Shown here one piece after another: positions 13,701 to 26,993 of a stretch of 64,000 nt of DNA. The notes beneath the pieces were generated by a model that ran no database searches, had not been told where the DNA came from, and saw only the letters and a program-made list of their open reading frames with translations. Position 1 is the stretch's first letter. Each line of letters starts with the position of its first letter. The position numbers and the translations under genes were made by a program. This DNA is from Whitmania pigra (taxonomy: Eukaryota; Annelida; Clitellata; Hirudinida; Haemopidae), in contig JAJTWR010000365.1 in assembly GCA_021613335.1 (NCBI GenBank), forward strand, positions 326,001 through 390,000. Reading direction: 5' to 3'.

Positions 13701-15616
13701 CACTTGTAATCATCGTTGTCATCATCATCATCATCATAGCCATCGACATCATCATCATGAACTGGCAGATGTGGAATTCAATTATGCCATCATCCCTGTG
13801 GACTTAATGCACCTTCATCCTGCATCATTATGCACTCATTAATATTAATTCTTCAAAAATGGCAATAGAAGAAGTGCCCACATTCAAAATGATTAACTTA
13901 GTTGCCACATTATTTGTTTTTAGTTTAGAAATAAATATAATAATATTAATTGGTGGATTTATATAGCTTGGTAAGCAGCTAAACCTCAGAGTGGATTGCA
14001 TAAATTATCAGAGTGCATTTATATAGCTCTTTGCATTGGTGCAAGATGGGTTTCAACACCACATGTAAGGACTGATGCTTTTACTGTCTGCTGTTCACAA
14101 GAAACCCCAATTATTGTTTTAAAATAATTTTCTCTAAAATATTATAACTTAACTTCTACTGCACCAACATTCCTTTTCATGCCATCTGACTTTCGATCTA
14201 ACCCTTCTGCAAAATTTTCTTTCTCTCTCAGATCCTGGGCACCCCCTCCGAGACTTCTTGGCCGGGCGTCTCCCGACTGCCCAACTACAACCCGTCGAAG
14301 ATGGTGAGGCACAACCCGAAAAAGTGGTCGCAGTGCTTCCCGAAGTTGATGCACATCTCCTACGCAGAACCTCTCGTCATATGTCTGCTCCAGGTATTCG
14401 AGTCGTTGTGCCGTGTTGATGGTTGTTTATTAAATGGATTGTTTGACTATTTTACTTCACAGTTATTTCCTGTCCTTGAAAAGTATTATTTTTTATAACT
14501 TAAATATTTAAATCACTAAATAGTTTAGATTTATTATTAACCAAGCAAATTTTGCTTACATTATGCTGTTAGTTGGATGTGATCTTAACCTAACCTGACC
14601 CTAACTTACGAGAAATTTCTACTTTAAGTTGATCCCTTCGAGACGGATATCTGCCTCTGAGGCTCTCAAACACCCCTACTTCTCTGATCTCCCTGCCAAG
14701 ATATTCACTCTTGCTGAGGGTGGGTGTTTACTTGTGATGTGAATCAATCAGTATTATTATTAATAATTATAATAATAACAGTAATTATTGGTTCACAATA
14801 TTCCGATTAGTAATTTGAACTATTTTAAATATTAGTAATAGCATTACAATTGGTTATTCTTTTGGAGGTTGAGGAGGTATTATTATTTTCTAATGTCTAT
14901 TATTGGACTATTTAGTTATTATCATTTCTATTTATTGTTAATAAATTATTATATTATTATAAAGATGAATATTATTGCATCAGTCATTAGTTTTGGAGGT
15001 AGACCATACACTGCTGTCGGAAATAGAAATTGTTAAGAACTAATTTTGGATTTTAAACAATGAATTGAGTTAATTTTTCATCACAACAACAATTATAATC
15101 ATAATTTGTCACCATTGGAGATGGTTATCTTGCCTCATGATGTAGCCATCGCTTAAAAGCAACAGTGTTACTTTGATCTCATCATATTGAATTTAAAAAT
15201 AATAATTTGATAAAAAGCCGCTTTGGGTGCTCATAATGCTTATAATAAACATATTATTATTATTATTATTATTATTATTGGGCCTCATATTCATGTTCGC
15301 ATCTTCACATTCAGATGCATCGATATTCACTCTGCCGAACGTCCAGCTCGTTCCGGAAATGGACGACTTCATGTACCTGCACCACCACCACAAGGCCTCG
15401 GGTTATCCCCGAGTCAGCGTGGCCACCCAGCACGGCAGGTCGCACCACCCTCAGATTCGCACCAACCCCCACCACGCCTCGAAGGGTGGCATGGCCATGT
15501 CGAGTCTGAATAGATACAGCGAATATTCAGGTGAGGAGGAGGAGTACGACGATGTCTCGTCTTTGCGTTGCTTTGTCCCTCAGAATGGTGGTGTTTGGCA
15601 GGAACTGAAGTTTTAG
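4778..15616 (+). CDS. CDK14: PFTAIRE-type cyclin-dependent kinase (CDK14/Eip63E-like)
   Basis: Serine/threonine kinase of the PFTAIRE group; in other animals these bind cyclin Y at the plasma membrane and act in Wnt/LRP6 signalling. Exons: 4778-4838, 4949-5020, 5089-5132, 5211-5403, 5661-5824, 6189-6280, 7799-7878, 8582-8676, 8955-9017, 9406-9467, 11327-11388, 12306-12520, 14232-14393, 14629-14719, 15315-15616. The joined frame gives 585 aa. Residues 1-185 are a serine-rich, non-catalytic N-terminal region typical of the group. The kinase domain spans about 189-475: glycine loop GKGSYATV, catalytic lysine in VALKE (about K217), the diagnostic PFTAIRE helix at about 228-234, HRDLKPQN (about 308) and DFG (about 328-330), then [10 protein letters not shown]. 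The C-terminal tail has HHHHK and EEEEYDD patches. The start is the first ATG of the first exon that joins in frame; upstream exons cannot be excluded. The symbol is by homology; CDK15 is the vertebrate paralogue. Confidence 0.95.
6285..6395. repeat. ATG/GTG triplet microsatellite
   Basis: Imperfect ATG/GTG triplet run starting directly after the donor of kinase exon 6. It produces spurious open frames rich in Met and Val. Confidence 0.85.
8472..8580 (+). repeat. Three 41-42 bp tandem units ending at an exon
   Basis: Three imperfect units each begin ATTAGTGCTATTTAT (about 8472, 8514 and 8554). The third unit runs straight into the acceptor of kinase exon 8 (AG at 8580-8581), so the splice acceptor appears to lie in the last repeat copy. 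Confidence 0.7.
9066..9252 (+). repeat. tRNA-derived SINE with ATT tail
   Basis: Sits in the intron between kinase exons 9 and 10. The head GTGCAAGTTAGCGGTCAGAG is A-box-like and GTGTTCGAAAGCC is B-box-like. The 3' end is CCCTTGGATGCGGCGCTATA, followed by CAAATAAGCATTGTCATT and an ATT run. The same 3' end recurs at 25236, and a related head recurs at 22534, which supports a dispersed family. Confidence 0.75.
10713..10766. repeat. AT dinucleotide microsatellite
   Basis: Near-pure AT run with one interruption, within a kinase intron. Confidence 0.9.
10867..11010. repeat. 23-bp minisatellite, about six copies
   Basis: Tandem unit close to ATAATCCATTCATACAACCT plus ATC, repeated about six times with single-base changes (CC/TC, CATA/CGTA). 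It lies in the intron before kinase exon 11. Confidence 0.9.
12521..14231 (+). other. Long kinase intron 12, no gene seen
   Basis: This 1.7-kb intron separates the exon ending NRIW-T from the one beginning ILGTP. It contains short ATT, GAT and ATC runs and otherwise AT-rich unique sequence. Confidence 0.7.
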
Positions 15617-17991
15617 ACCGATGGGTGGAATGGCTCGACCCTTAGAAATTATTGCTTCATAATTGTTATTAAGCAATTATTATTTTATTGTTATAATTAC
15701 TATTTATTACTTTTTTATCTGAATATTATTACAATTATTATTTATTATTTTTATTACTGTAGAGGTCAAATTATACGAGAGTTTTCAATAAAAGAAGTTA
15801 TAGCTCAGAATTGCATTATTTCCTTTGGTTCATCATCCACTTTAGGCCAATTTAGGTTTACGTTAATGGGGAGCTTTTATGCACAAGAGTATCGTCTGGT
15901 CTCGAGTTCAAATCCTTGCCTTGCACAACATGAGCTTGCAATCGTTTGCTGATGATTCATGTATTGTTATTCAATGCATTAATTCGTTACCCTTGCAGGT
16001 CCGTCTGCAGTTTAGCACAGACAGAGAACGTTTCCTTGTTGTTTATGGTCACTAAATGATCATCATCATCATCATCATGCTGTCCCCAACGATATTACGG
16101 TTGTCGTCCTCAAAACAATCCGAACAACGTGACAATTTTGTATTTTTTCCTTTTTCCTTATATTTTCCTCATCATACTTTTTTTCTTGTTGATCTTTTGA
16201 TTTTTTTTTTAAATTTCCTCTGTAACTTCTACATTTAGAGTTGTTTTTGACTTTTGTAAATGCCAGTCGATCGTTCGCATCTGGCGAACCCCTCGCTCTC
16301 AGCAGTTCGTAGAGGTCGCTCGCATGCTCTACTTTCGGTCGCCTCGAGGCTGAGGTCATCTAGAGACTTCTTTTCAAACTCAAGAGAAACCTTCTTCCAT
16401 TGTCTTGTGCTCGCAACTTTTTTTGCTTTCAACCACAAACTTTCAAATCCAATTTCACTTTTGGTTCATTGTTGGTTCGATGTCATTTAATTTTAGTTGT
16501 TGAGGCTGTTAATTTTAAATAAGAATTCTAAACGAGTATCCCACCTGCTGTTGGAAAAAGATTTAAGATTCATTTTCTCAGGTTGTATTCACCATAGGTC
16601 TTTAGATTGCACTCAGATAATATTTTTGTTGCCAATTGTAATGATTGCAAAATTATCATAATTTATTCTTGTTGATCATATTATTTTTATGCTCATCAGT
16701 AATGGGATGATCTTTGTTTATGTCAAGTGGCCTTATAAGTCGACGGGTTCTTCAAGACTTTTTTGTGCCCAGCTTGAGCCGATGAGTTCTACTTTTAAAC
16801 TCTTTTCTAGTGATTAAAATAGCTTGATTTCATCAACCAAACTCACTAATCATGCAAATGCCAATGGATTTTTGAAATTTTGGAGTTCCTAAAAAACGGC
16901 ATTCTTTGCTTGAGCCGCTCGGAATGATTTTGTTGGATAATCTGCTTTATTGAATGATTTTCACAATTCCGCTGTTACACGACTAGTCTGCCAGGGGGCG
17001 TTACAACTTACTAGTCCTTTTCGATTTTCTGCCTGGGTGTACTGGCACTCAGAAGAGCGCAATTTACGATTACATCGTCGAATCGATGCGGATTGTGTCG
17101 TGTTGGGCAAGGCAGTTTGCGTCTTTAGTGACAATGTGCTTCGGACTTGTTGTTGTGCAGCATTTTATTCTCATTAGCATCAAGTTGCCCTTTCTGGTAT
17201 GATTCCTCATCATGTTGAATGTTACTTCCTCTTGTATTTTGCAAGCATTCAAGCGTTGTGAATCGATGCATCTGTTGCGAAATGCAGTGCTGGTAATTGA
17301 CTCCAATTCAATTACAAAATTGACGTTTATTGCAATACACAGCAGGCATAATGTAATCCTGTTTTTATTCTGTCTGAACTACTTTTATGACTAGGTTAAA
17401 AGAAATAATTTCTCGATTAAATTAAAAACGGTTTTATTTAGCAATTACCATGCTGGCTGGCCGCCGTAGACGACGGTAAATGTGTAGTTGTGGTTGAGGT
17501 TCTCAACTTGAGAGTCACGCAAAACTAATATATATGTATATAGTGTAAATTTGCTCAGAGTGTGCTTAAAAATAGCGAAATTAGAGTTAAAATAATCAGA
17601 ATGTTCCCGTATTTGGTATGCCTTTCTTTTTTAGCAAAGTTCGAGCAGGTCGTCCGTCTGCTCTGAATGAATAGCTTTAATAACGTTTTAAAAAGTCAAG
17701 ATAGACTAGTGGGATTAAATTTCGATGATATCTTCTACTAATAAAAATTTTAATGCATATCTATTTGTTATCGTAGATAAAATACTACACACTTTATAAA
17801 AAATTATATGGTGTTATATTGTTACAAAGCAATTTTTAAAATTATAAATAAAAACTTTTCGCAAATTTTTGAGAAAAAATAAACCGGATGCTTTTTTCAT
17901 TTTGGTCTACTTTGTTGTTTTGCTGTTTGCCAGGAGTATTAACCTTTATTGGATACAGTTATTAGTGCTTTTATCTGATCTATGAAGCATA
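15617..17991. other. Intergenic: kinase 3' UTR to RhoGAP start
   Basis: The first about 180 bases are the kinase 3' UTR. A B-box-like GAGTTCAAATCC near 15903 may mark a decayed SINE. A GC-richer patch at 16255-16360 stands out from the AT-rich background, but its open frames match nothing I know. The last part must contain the RhoGAP promoter or 5' UTR; I cannot place its start site. Confidence 0.6.
15787..15792 (+). terminator. Polyadenylation signal of the kinase gene
   Basis: Canonical AATAAA about 170 bases after the kinase stop codon, the first such hexamer downstream. Confidence 0.7.
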
Positions 17992-20900
17992 ATGAGTTCG
18001 TTCAGAAAACAATTTCAGAGGGTTCGACAAAATATTGATCAGAATTTAGGAAGGTAGTGAAATTTGTCTTTTTAAATATTTACTAGTGGAAACATTTCTT
18101 ATGGATTGAACCCTTTTAAAGAGCTGAAAAGACCGAAGTTCTTACCGAAGATGAGTTGAATCTGGAGAGAAGAGTTGATCTTGTGAAAAATACTTGTCAA
18201 AGTATTCAGAAAAAAATCCAACCATGTCTTAGAAGTCAAGGCCAAAATATTGATGTTGAAAAACGAATGGTTGGTTTTGAATATTGGCTTAAAACGATTT
18301 AAATATTGAAAATTTAGAATCTTGATTTCATCAGGGTTGTGTCTTGGCAAAAATTATAATTATGTGCCTTTATTATCTAGAAAAAGCTCCCAGAAAGTGG
18401 ATTAAGTCACACACTAATTGAGTGCTCTGTTCAACTTGACCAGTTAACACCAGTTGGGTAGGTGACATTTGTTATCAAATATAGAAAATAGAAAATAGTA
18501 CTAATCAATAGATTCTCTAGATAACTTTAGGTGGTTCATGTTCGTGTTCATGTTCATAATGTCAAAGAATTCTTGTAATACTTTAAAAAATACCAGGTCT
18601 TAATAGGTCTTAGGATGAGCTTGTGACCATTTTTAGGAACATTTTCTCATTGGCTGGTGATGCTCAGGGCAAACTTGCTCAGGAGATTCTCAAACTGGAA
18701 ACTGAAATTGAGAATAAAATCCTTAAACCGTACCAAAATATTCTTGAGGTTAATTATCAATTCAACATCATTACTGAATAATTAATAATTTTAAACTTTA
18801 TTCAGTTAATGTAAATGTAATTAGTATCACGATATTGGTATTAAGCCCTAATTGAGAATTGTAAATTATTTGGTTGAATATTTATTTATGTTTACATTCA
18901 TAAAAGTAAAAATTATTTCAATGAATGGAAATGGTTTTATGAATTTCATCACGATGCTTTAAAGCTAAGTATGAAATTAAAAACATAAATAAAGCACAAA
19001 TTCAAAAATGTTTTAAAACAAAACACTTAAAATATTTGCCCATTGAATGCACTCCTTTGGCAAGTCTAGGATTGATTTCCCTCTTTTAAACCCTTTTCCT
19101 TCGACAGAATGACTATCCGTCCGTTCAGAGGCTCAAGAAAAATTTGAACACGAAAACCCTCGACATGGATGCTGCCAAATCCAGGTCATAACTTGGTTTT
19201 TGTATTATATTTATATTACAATAAAATTTTATTTGTATCATAAATATAACATTAATATATATTGTTTTAATGTTAATAACAAATGTCGATGGTATTCTGT
19301 ATGCTCAAGTATCATTGCTGGAATTTTAATTTGTCTATTATTTTATGATATTTTTATATTATTTTCGCAGTTATGAGTCATCCTATTAAAATTTAATTTC
19401 TGCACTCTTATGAGCTTGATTTCATCTAAAAAGCAGTCATACTAGACTTGAGGTTATATTGGTTAAATTGAATGTGTTGAGGCATTGAGTTTATTTAATG
19501 CTCTGCCTGTTTGCAATACTATATCCTTCATTCCATCACCTAACCACAGTCATCAACTTGTCATCATCATCATCATCATCATCTCTGCTGTCATCATCAT
19601 CAGGCACCAGAACATTGTGAAGCAGGCACAGTCCGGTGCAGTTCCACCAACAAAAGTTGACGAAGCAAGGAACGAATACGAAGAGGCCATGTCAAAAATG
19701 GAGCAAGTCAAGGTGGAAATATTTGAAATGAAATTTTAATTACCTGAAATGATTAATTACATTATCAATACAGCTTCAGTCATTATTAATGATTCACAAT
19801 TTTGTCTTCATTGCTCGATTAACTGCTTGACACCTACTTGCAAACTTTAAAAAAATATTTGAATATTCATATACTGTTTCACTCCATTCTGAGTGCTGCT
19901 AGCTTTCTTTGTTTACATAAAAAGTGAACAATTTTCATTCTTCCATAGGTTGCACTTCCATTTTGCTATTTCTGTTGCTGTTGTTTATAGTCTCGTGACA
20001 ACATCATTCAACTTTTACAATTGCGTTTAATTTTTAAGACGGTGACGACCTAATGCATGTTCCTGCATTTTATTTTATAATACATTATAATTTGTAATAA
20101 TACAGAGTGTTAAGATTCAGAGTGCGTTTTTTCAAACGACTATATAGTGGGTCTATCTGATGTCTAACAATATAAATGTTATAAGAACCATTACATGCTC
20201 ATGTTGTAGATACTATGTGTAAGGGCTGCATAATTATTATTGCCACAATAATATATTATTTATTTATCATGTCATTATGGCTATCTTAAGCCACTCATAT
20301 TACCAGACTCAGCAAGAAAAAAACAGTCAAGATGTCATATTATATAGTGTTATTATTAAATTACATTATATATAATAAGTTATTATTATTTATTACACAG
20401 GACCAATGGGCCACAGAAATGTACACCTTCTCAGGAAAAGAAATTGAACTTTGTGAAAGCATCTTGGATGTGAGTTGTACGAAATCACTTTAACACCTTT
20501 GGCCCTTTGGCATTTCTTTGCATTACATTCGTTCAATCAACGATAGCCAGTGGGTGTGTTTTGTAAGATGTTTGCACGCTTTTGCACGATGCACATGGTC
20601 TTGTGAGGAGCTTATCTGTGCTACTTCATTAGCATTCAGTCACTCGGCACTCTCTGGCATGAATAAACGTTTAATAAATTAACATTAAGCAGAAACGTAA
20701 GCACAGAGCTAATTGTAATGAATTGAAAATTGCATCCTACTTCCATGCATTATGTCATTAAAGTTTATTTTAATGCTACCGAAGAGCATTATGCCAAGAA
20801 CTGTAATGGACCAACTTTATAATGTCCTTATATTTGAAGGGTTTATTGTTTTCTTGACTATTGTTGTTATTGTCATTATTAGCAAGGAATTTATGCCAAA

Positions 20901-23570
20901 ATATTGTAACACTGCATGTAATGCATCATGAACCTCATTATCTGTCAATAGCTTTAGCTAATTCAAGCCAGACCCTCATCATTTTTCATCATTTTCATCA
21001 AAGCTGAAATTATCCATTATGTTGTTATTACTATAACAATGCTATTAATTATTCACTATTTCTTGTAATCAAAACTTGTCTTTGATGGGGCTTAAAGAAT
21101 GCTCATTGAAAGGATTGATGACTGAATGTGTCACCAGTCATCATGTAAGGTTATTATATTATATATTATTATATTATATTATATTATATTATATCGGATA
21201 TGAGGAATATACTTTCTTATGAAAGATAAAGTTGTTCAAGTATCATTAAGTGCCATGGAGTTAATGTCTTTTATCTTTTCATCGGCTTTGTCTTTGTCTT
21301 TGAGTGTTGTCGTTGAAAAGACTTTATTACGAGATAAGAAAGATATCTCCTATTTATGCTGCCTTTCAAAATGAAACTGGATGTATGTTTTGGTGATGAA
21401 ATGAACAGTTTTTGTTTACAATGTTTTGATATTCCTTGTCATTATGTTTAACTTTCACTTTTAACTTAGACTGCTCATTAAAATGGTTAAGTCAAATGCT
21501 CATTGATATTTACATGAGAAGAGAGAAAATGGCCAAATATGGTCTCCTATGTAACTTAACCTACTTGATATGATTCATGCGAAACATGCAACACTTTTTG
21601 ATGATGCAGAAATTGGTGATGATGTTAATGATGGTGATGGTAATAGTTGATGAAGAGAACACCTCTTGGTATTGATCTCAGTGGTGATAATTGGTGATGA
21701 ATTTGTATAAAAATGAATATCAACTGAAAATGTCCATTTTGAAGAAATAAATTCAACTTCATTCTCTTTGAATATTCAAAGTCATTTTATTTATGATATT
21801 TATTTATTCATAATATAATCATAATTTACTAAGTTAAGCAGATTGGTATAAATATGAATATTATTAATACTGCATGAATTAAATTTTATGATGAAAGTGA
21901 TCCCTCACATCTTCCTGGTTGAAGAATGCTGTTTGGTCCTCACAGGATTCCCTCAATTAACGTTATTGCTGCTTGCTCAGTTTGCTGAATAAACATGAGC
22001 CTAATGAATATGAATATAAATTACAAAAATTACACTAAAATTACAATGTATATATATAGGCCAATAAAGATGAGCCAATAATTAATTATTATTATTATTG
22101 CCCAAATTCTTTTATTCTAAAATCAGCAATTGCTAACATATGCATGTGATGCTGTTAAAGGTCTTCCTGAATTAAATCTGATTATGCTAGGGACATGAAC
22201 AGGGTAGTCGATGGGGGTGTAAGTACTCAGGGGATTGGCAGTTTTTTGGGGCCCTACCAGGTTTTAAAATATTACAATTTCATAATCATCTTTGCTTTTC
22301 AATTGCCGTATTGACATCAATTATAAGTTTAGGGACCAATGGTTGCTGTGTCTAGTAGTGTTCGACATATCTGTCGGTCAACCAAACTTGGACGTGCATC
22401 TTACTTTGCATGAAAGTAGAAAATGTATTACTTTACAAACCAATGTGGTGGCTTTATTAGATGCCATTTAGAGTAGAAGTTGCACTAGTTCTTCATGATG
22501 CGTTAATTGAATCAATTATTGCAGGAAAATTAAGCGTGCAAGTTAGGCTCAGAGGTTAGTCTGCCTGCAAACGATGGTAAAAGCAACAGTCGTTACTGTG
22601 GGGTTCAAGACCCGCTATACAAAATGTTTTATCCGTACGGCGCTGTGCAAATAAACGTACATACACGCATATTCTCATTCGTTTGACTGTCAATCAATCA
22701 AGACTTTCAATCTGACAGCTCTCTGTAACCTTTGACCTGGTTGTATCCAACCGTCTGGAATATAACCAGGCGCAACTGGTATCAGCTAGGTTGGGGTGAT
22801 GGTGATGGTGATAATGATGGTGATGGCGATGATGTTACCTGTGTTACATGACACTGATTTAGAGTAGGAAGGATCTTAGTTTTCTTCTTTCCGAAGACAC
22901 ATTAGATTTAAACCAACCAATCATGGGGATCATCGACCACTGCATTGATAAATCAATCAATCAATCACTTAATTCCTCCAATCACATCACTCACCGCTAA
23001 AATATAATAACCAATGAAACAGTCTCAAATGAACAGAAACATGCTGTAAGATGAGTCTTCTTCAGCAGCTCATGGCTTGAGATGTCATTGCATTGTCAGT
23101 TGTCAGTAGAAGATAAGATTTAAATGCTTTTCAACCGCAGTGAGTCAACTGTCTAACTTTCCATTCCGTGCTCATCCGCCATCGTATCCGATCTGTTCGT
23201 AGCTGGTTGTAATTACAATAAATTATCATAGTAATGTTATAATATATTAATTATTAATATAATAAATCGTCGCATTTTTGATCAGATCGATAAATCGTGT
23301 CTGTTGTTATTTTAGTTTAATTGAGAAACTAAGCTTTGATTGACTTAGAGTCACAGGCAAAAAAAGATGTATCCGATCTGTTCGTAGCTGGTTGTATTAC
23401 AATAAATTATCATAGTAATGTTATAATATATAATTATTAATATAATAAATCGTCGCATTTTTGATCAGATCGATAAATCGTGTCTGTTGTTATTTTAGTT
23501 TAATTGAGAAACTAAGCTTTGATTGACTTAGAGTCACAGGCAAAAAAAGATGACATGAGAAATGCCATTT

Positions 23571-23635
<65 letters not shown>

Positions 23636-24975
23636 AGCTACGCTGGAATTACTTCCTGCTGTGGAATCTCAAAGTGTTTTTCCTCCTGCCAATCATGTGA
23701 TCGTAATCGTTTTCCTTGTTTAACTTTGAAGACTCTGCAGAGGAGTCTGCGTACGTGTGTGTTAGATGTGTGCGTGAGAGTGTGTGTTTTTGTGTTTGTG
23801 TGAATGGAAGTGTGTTTGTGTCCGTACGTTTTATGGATCTTTCGTTTCCATTTAATTTTTTTGGATGAAATCGCAAAAGTTAAAAGGGATTTAATGCATT
23901 GCTATTGGATGTTGTTTTTACAATTTTAACTAACAGATCTGAATATCAACAACTCTGCCTATCAGTAATTAAATAAATAAATAATTAAAAAAATAACATC
24001 AGTAAGGGTTGTTTTGTATTGTTGTTTTTTGTTGTTAATATTAATTATTATTATAATATTACCATTGTTGTTGTTGTTGTTTCTGCTGGTGCTGATTAAA
24101 ATTCCTTCTGACATGGTTGCCTCAGCATGTTGCTTGTATTATTTGTATTAATCTCTTCACACTCGAATTCACAAGATCACAGTACAAGTACAACTGTACA
24201 CGTCTTAAATTTAAAACTTAGAATTCCCATTAAACCTCCGTTAATTCCATTCATTCATTATTCAGTGAAATGTTTTTAAAACAGTTTTTTGACCTTTCTT
24301 CGTAAATTCAATTGTTTCTTCTTGCTTAAAACGCAACACAAATTCTTCTACGTCTCAAGGTCAATGTCACACCTTAAAATGACGACTACGATGAAATTAT
24401 GATGATAGTGGTGGTGGTGGTGGTGGTGATGATGATGATGACGGTCATAATGTCAGACGAAGAATGAATACATTTCAAACTGGAAAGCTGTCTCTAATTA
24501 TGATGAAGTATACTTTTGTTATTGATTACAAGATGATGATGGTGATGGCGATAACGGCGACGGTGGTGATGATGATAGTGATGAAGTTGATTGTGATGGT
24601 CATGATAGTAATTTTAATTTGATCCTCAATAATCACATCCTTCCTGGTAGTAGGTACTAGATATTTACTTCTTGTTTTTTGCGAGGGTAATTGTTATTAT
24701 TCCTACCGGTTAATAATGATGAAATTAATTAACGTTGTTCTTTCGGTTGTCCACAGCTCATCAGGGTACAGGTGGACTTCCACAGAAGATCAATGGAACT
24801 GCTGGAAGGATACCTGCCTCAACTCATTCAGAACATGGGTATAATTATCATATTAATCAGCATCATTATTGTGGTTATTACTATTATTATTATTATTATT
24901 GTTATTATTATTATTATCTTAAACATTATTCTAGTTTCACGATGAATGAATTTGACTTCGTATTAGCTAAGATCC

Positions 24976-25059
<84 letters not shown>

Positions 25060-25750
25060 TTTATTGATTCTTGTTTGACAATTGTAGCGCTTGCTGTTAA
25101 AAAGCCCGCATTCGGTTTGAAGCTGGAGGAACATCTGGAGAACAGACCAGGAGGAATTTCCATGGTCATCGAGGAGTGCATCAGGTTCATCTGCGGACAG
25201 GGACTTGAGGAGGAGGTTTCTACATGTTCATCATCATAGCCCCTTGGATGGGGCGCTATACAAATAAGCATTATTATTATTATTATTATTATTAAATTGT
25301 GAAAATGCGGATGACCTCAAAAAGCGTGAGAATCTAGATATCATAATTAGCCTGGCCATCGGAGTTGCCTTTGAAATTGTCCGCAGTGATTATGATGATG
25401 ATGATTTTATCCTAGGTTCTTGTAATTAAATGCTCTACAAATAACACAACAATTATTATTGTTATAGTTATAATATGATAAACTTGTAAAAGATGGTACT
25501 CATCTATGAAGGTCGTGATAATGATGGTGATGTGAAGACCCACATCAACAAGAGGCGAGTTTCGACAGCCTTTTGAAATGAAAGAAGTAACCGTAAATAA
25601 TGCAATGGTATCACCATCATTATCATCATCATCATCACATAACCATGGCTATTAGGGATAACTTCTGTTGTGGGAGAATCATTACATTACATCGAGCCAG
25701 GGCTCTTAATTTGAAGTAATGCGTTTTGTTGATGATAACGACAATAACGG

Positions 25751-25790
<40 letters not shown>

Positions 25791-26962
25791 ATGATGATGA
25801 TGATATGATGATGATGATGATGATGATGATGATAGAGATGCAGTTTATGGTGAAAGTACTCAAAGTTGTTGAAAACTCTTAAAATTGATGAAAACGGTAT
25901 TTAACTCTGACCATGCCATTAAAATAATAACCTTTCCTGTTGTCCAATCTAATTTAACTATAATCTCGCATAAAATAACATTCAGTTGTCCTCTTTTTAC
26001 GCCTCAATCGTAGCTCAATGCCCTAGGAATCTCTCTCTGGCGACTCCTATTAATAATTCTGCTTCCAACTGGATTGAGGCCATCCTATTTTGTTTTATCT
26101 GGGTCAGGGCTGATCGATTTATTTCGTGCAAAGTCCTGAGGGAGGAAGCGATTGCATTGGCTGTAAACTCTGACGGACGGATGGGGTGTGGATAAATGAA
26201 TGAAATGGGAAAGTCAATTTGTTTAACGTACTTATTTTAAATAATAATAATGATGATGATAATGATTATAATAATAACAATAATGTGTAGTGATGGTTTA
26301 GTCCAGCAGTTCTCAATCTTTCCGACGCCGCGAACCCCGGGCAGCCCAATTCAAACCTCCAATAACAAAGTTGATTTGGCTACCTTTCATTCAGGGATCA
26401 TTATCGTTGCTATGTCTTTCACTTCTAAATATTAGAAAATTTATACATCCTTGTCATGTATATTTAATTTGTACAATGTACGACATCAAATAATTTAATT
26501 AGTTGACTGTATCAAGTTCCGACCACAGTTGATATTTTGTATCCAGCCAGCCTGCAAGCAGGTCGCTAAAGAGTCAAACTATCGCCTCAAGAATCTCTGC
26601 CATCCAGCAAACGACCCGACGGAACATTGAGCTTTATACAATGATTGCACTATAACAAAGCTTTTTGTTCAGAATTATATGTGGGATAAGGTTTTGTCAA
26701 AAATATGTCTTTAAAAAATGTATTTAAAATTATATTTAAACGAATATTAAATTCTCAGTGTCTTAGGCGACCCCTGGGTTGAAAACCGTTGATTTAGTCT
26801 TTAATAAAGAATAATAACTTGTATCATCATGACAAGAATTGACGTCATCGTAACCATCTTCTTCATTCTTGGCTCACCCCACGTTCTTACGCTGTCGAGT
26901 CATCAATAACATTAGTTAAGAATCTTGCTGTGAATAAGATTAACAATGACGATGACGACGAT

Positions 26963-26993
<31 letters not shown>

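Larger units (their letters stand above)
20470..24756 (+). other. RhoGAP intron 7 (4.3 kb), repeat-rich
   Basis: The longest intron in the window. It splits the BAR-coding region between CESILD and LIRVQVD. It holds a SINE-like copy, a 184-bp tandem duplication, a long GAT run and a TG-rich stretch near 23755-23822. No exon is missing between the flanking codons. Confidence 0.85.

Noticed and set aside
16075..16438. GC-richer patch with overlapping minus-strand frames of 67 and 94 codons
   Set aside because: Composition hints at coding, but two frames compete, no splice sites or motifs support either, and I know no matching family.
23519..23803. Open frame with a poly-aspartate stretch
   Set aside because: Poly-Asp comes from a GAT microsatellite, and the flanks are intron and a tandem duplication.
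25986..26195. 69-codon open frame in RhoGAP intron 9
   Set aside because: No domain, no matching splice phase and no family recognised; it lies just before the hAT-like element.
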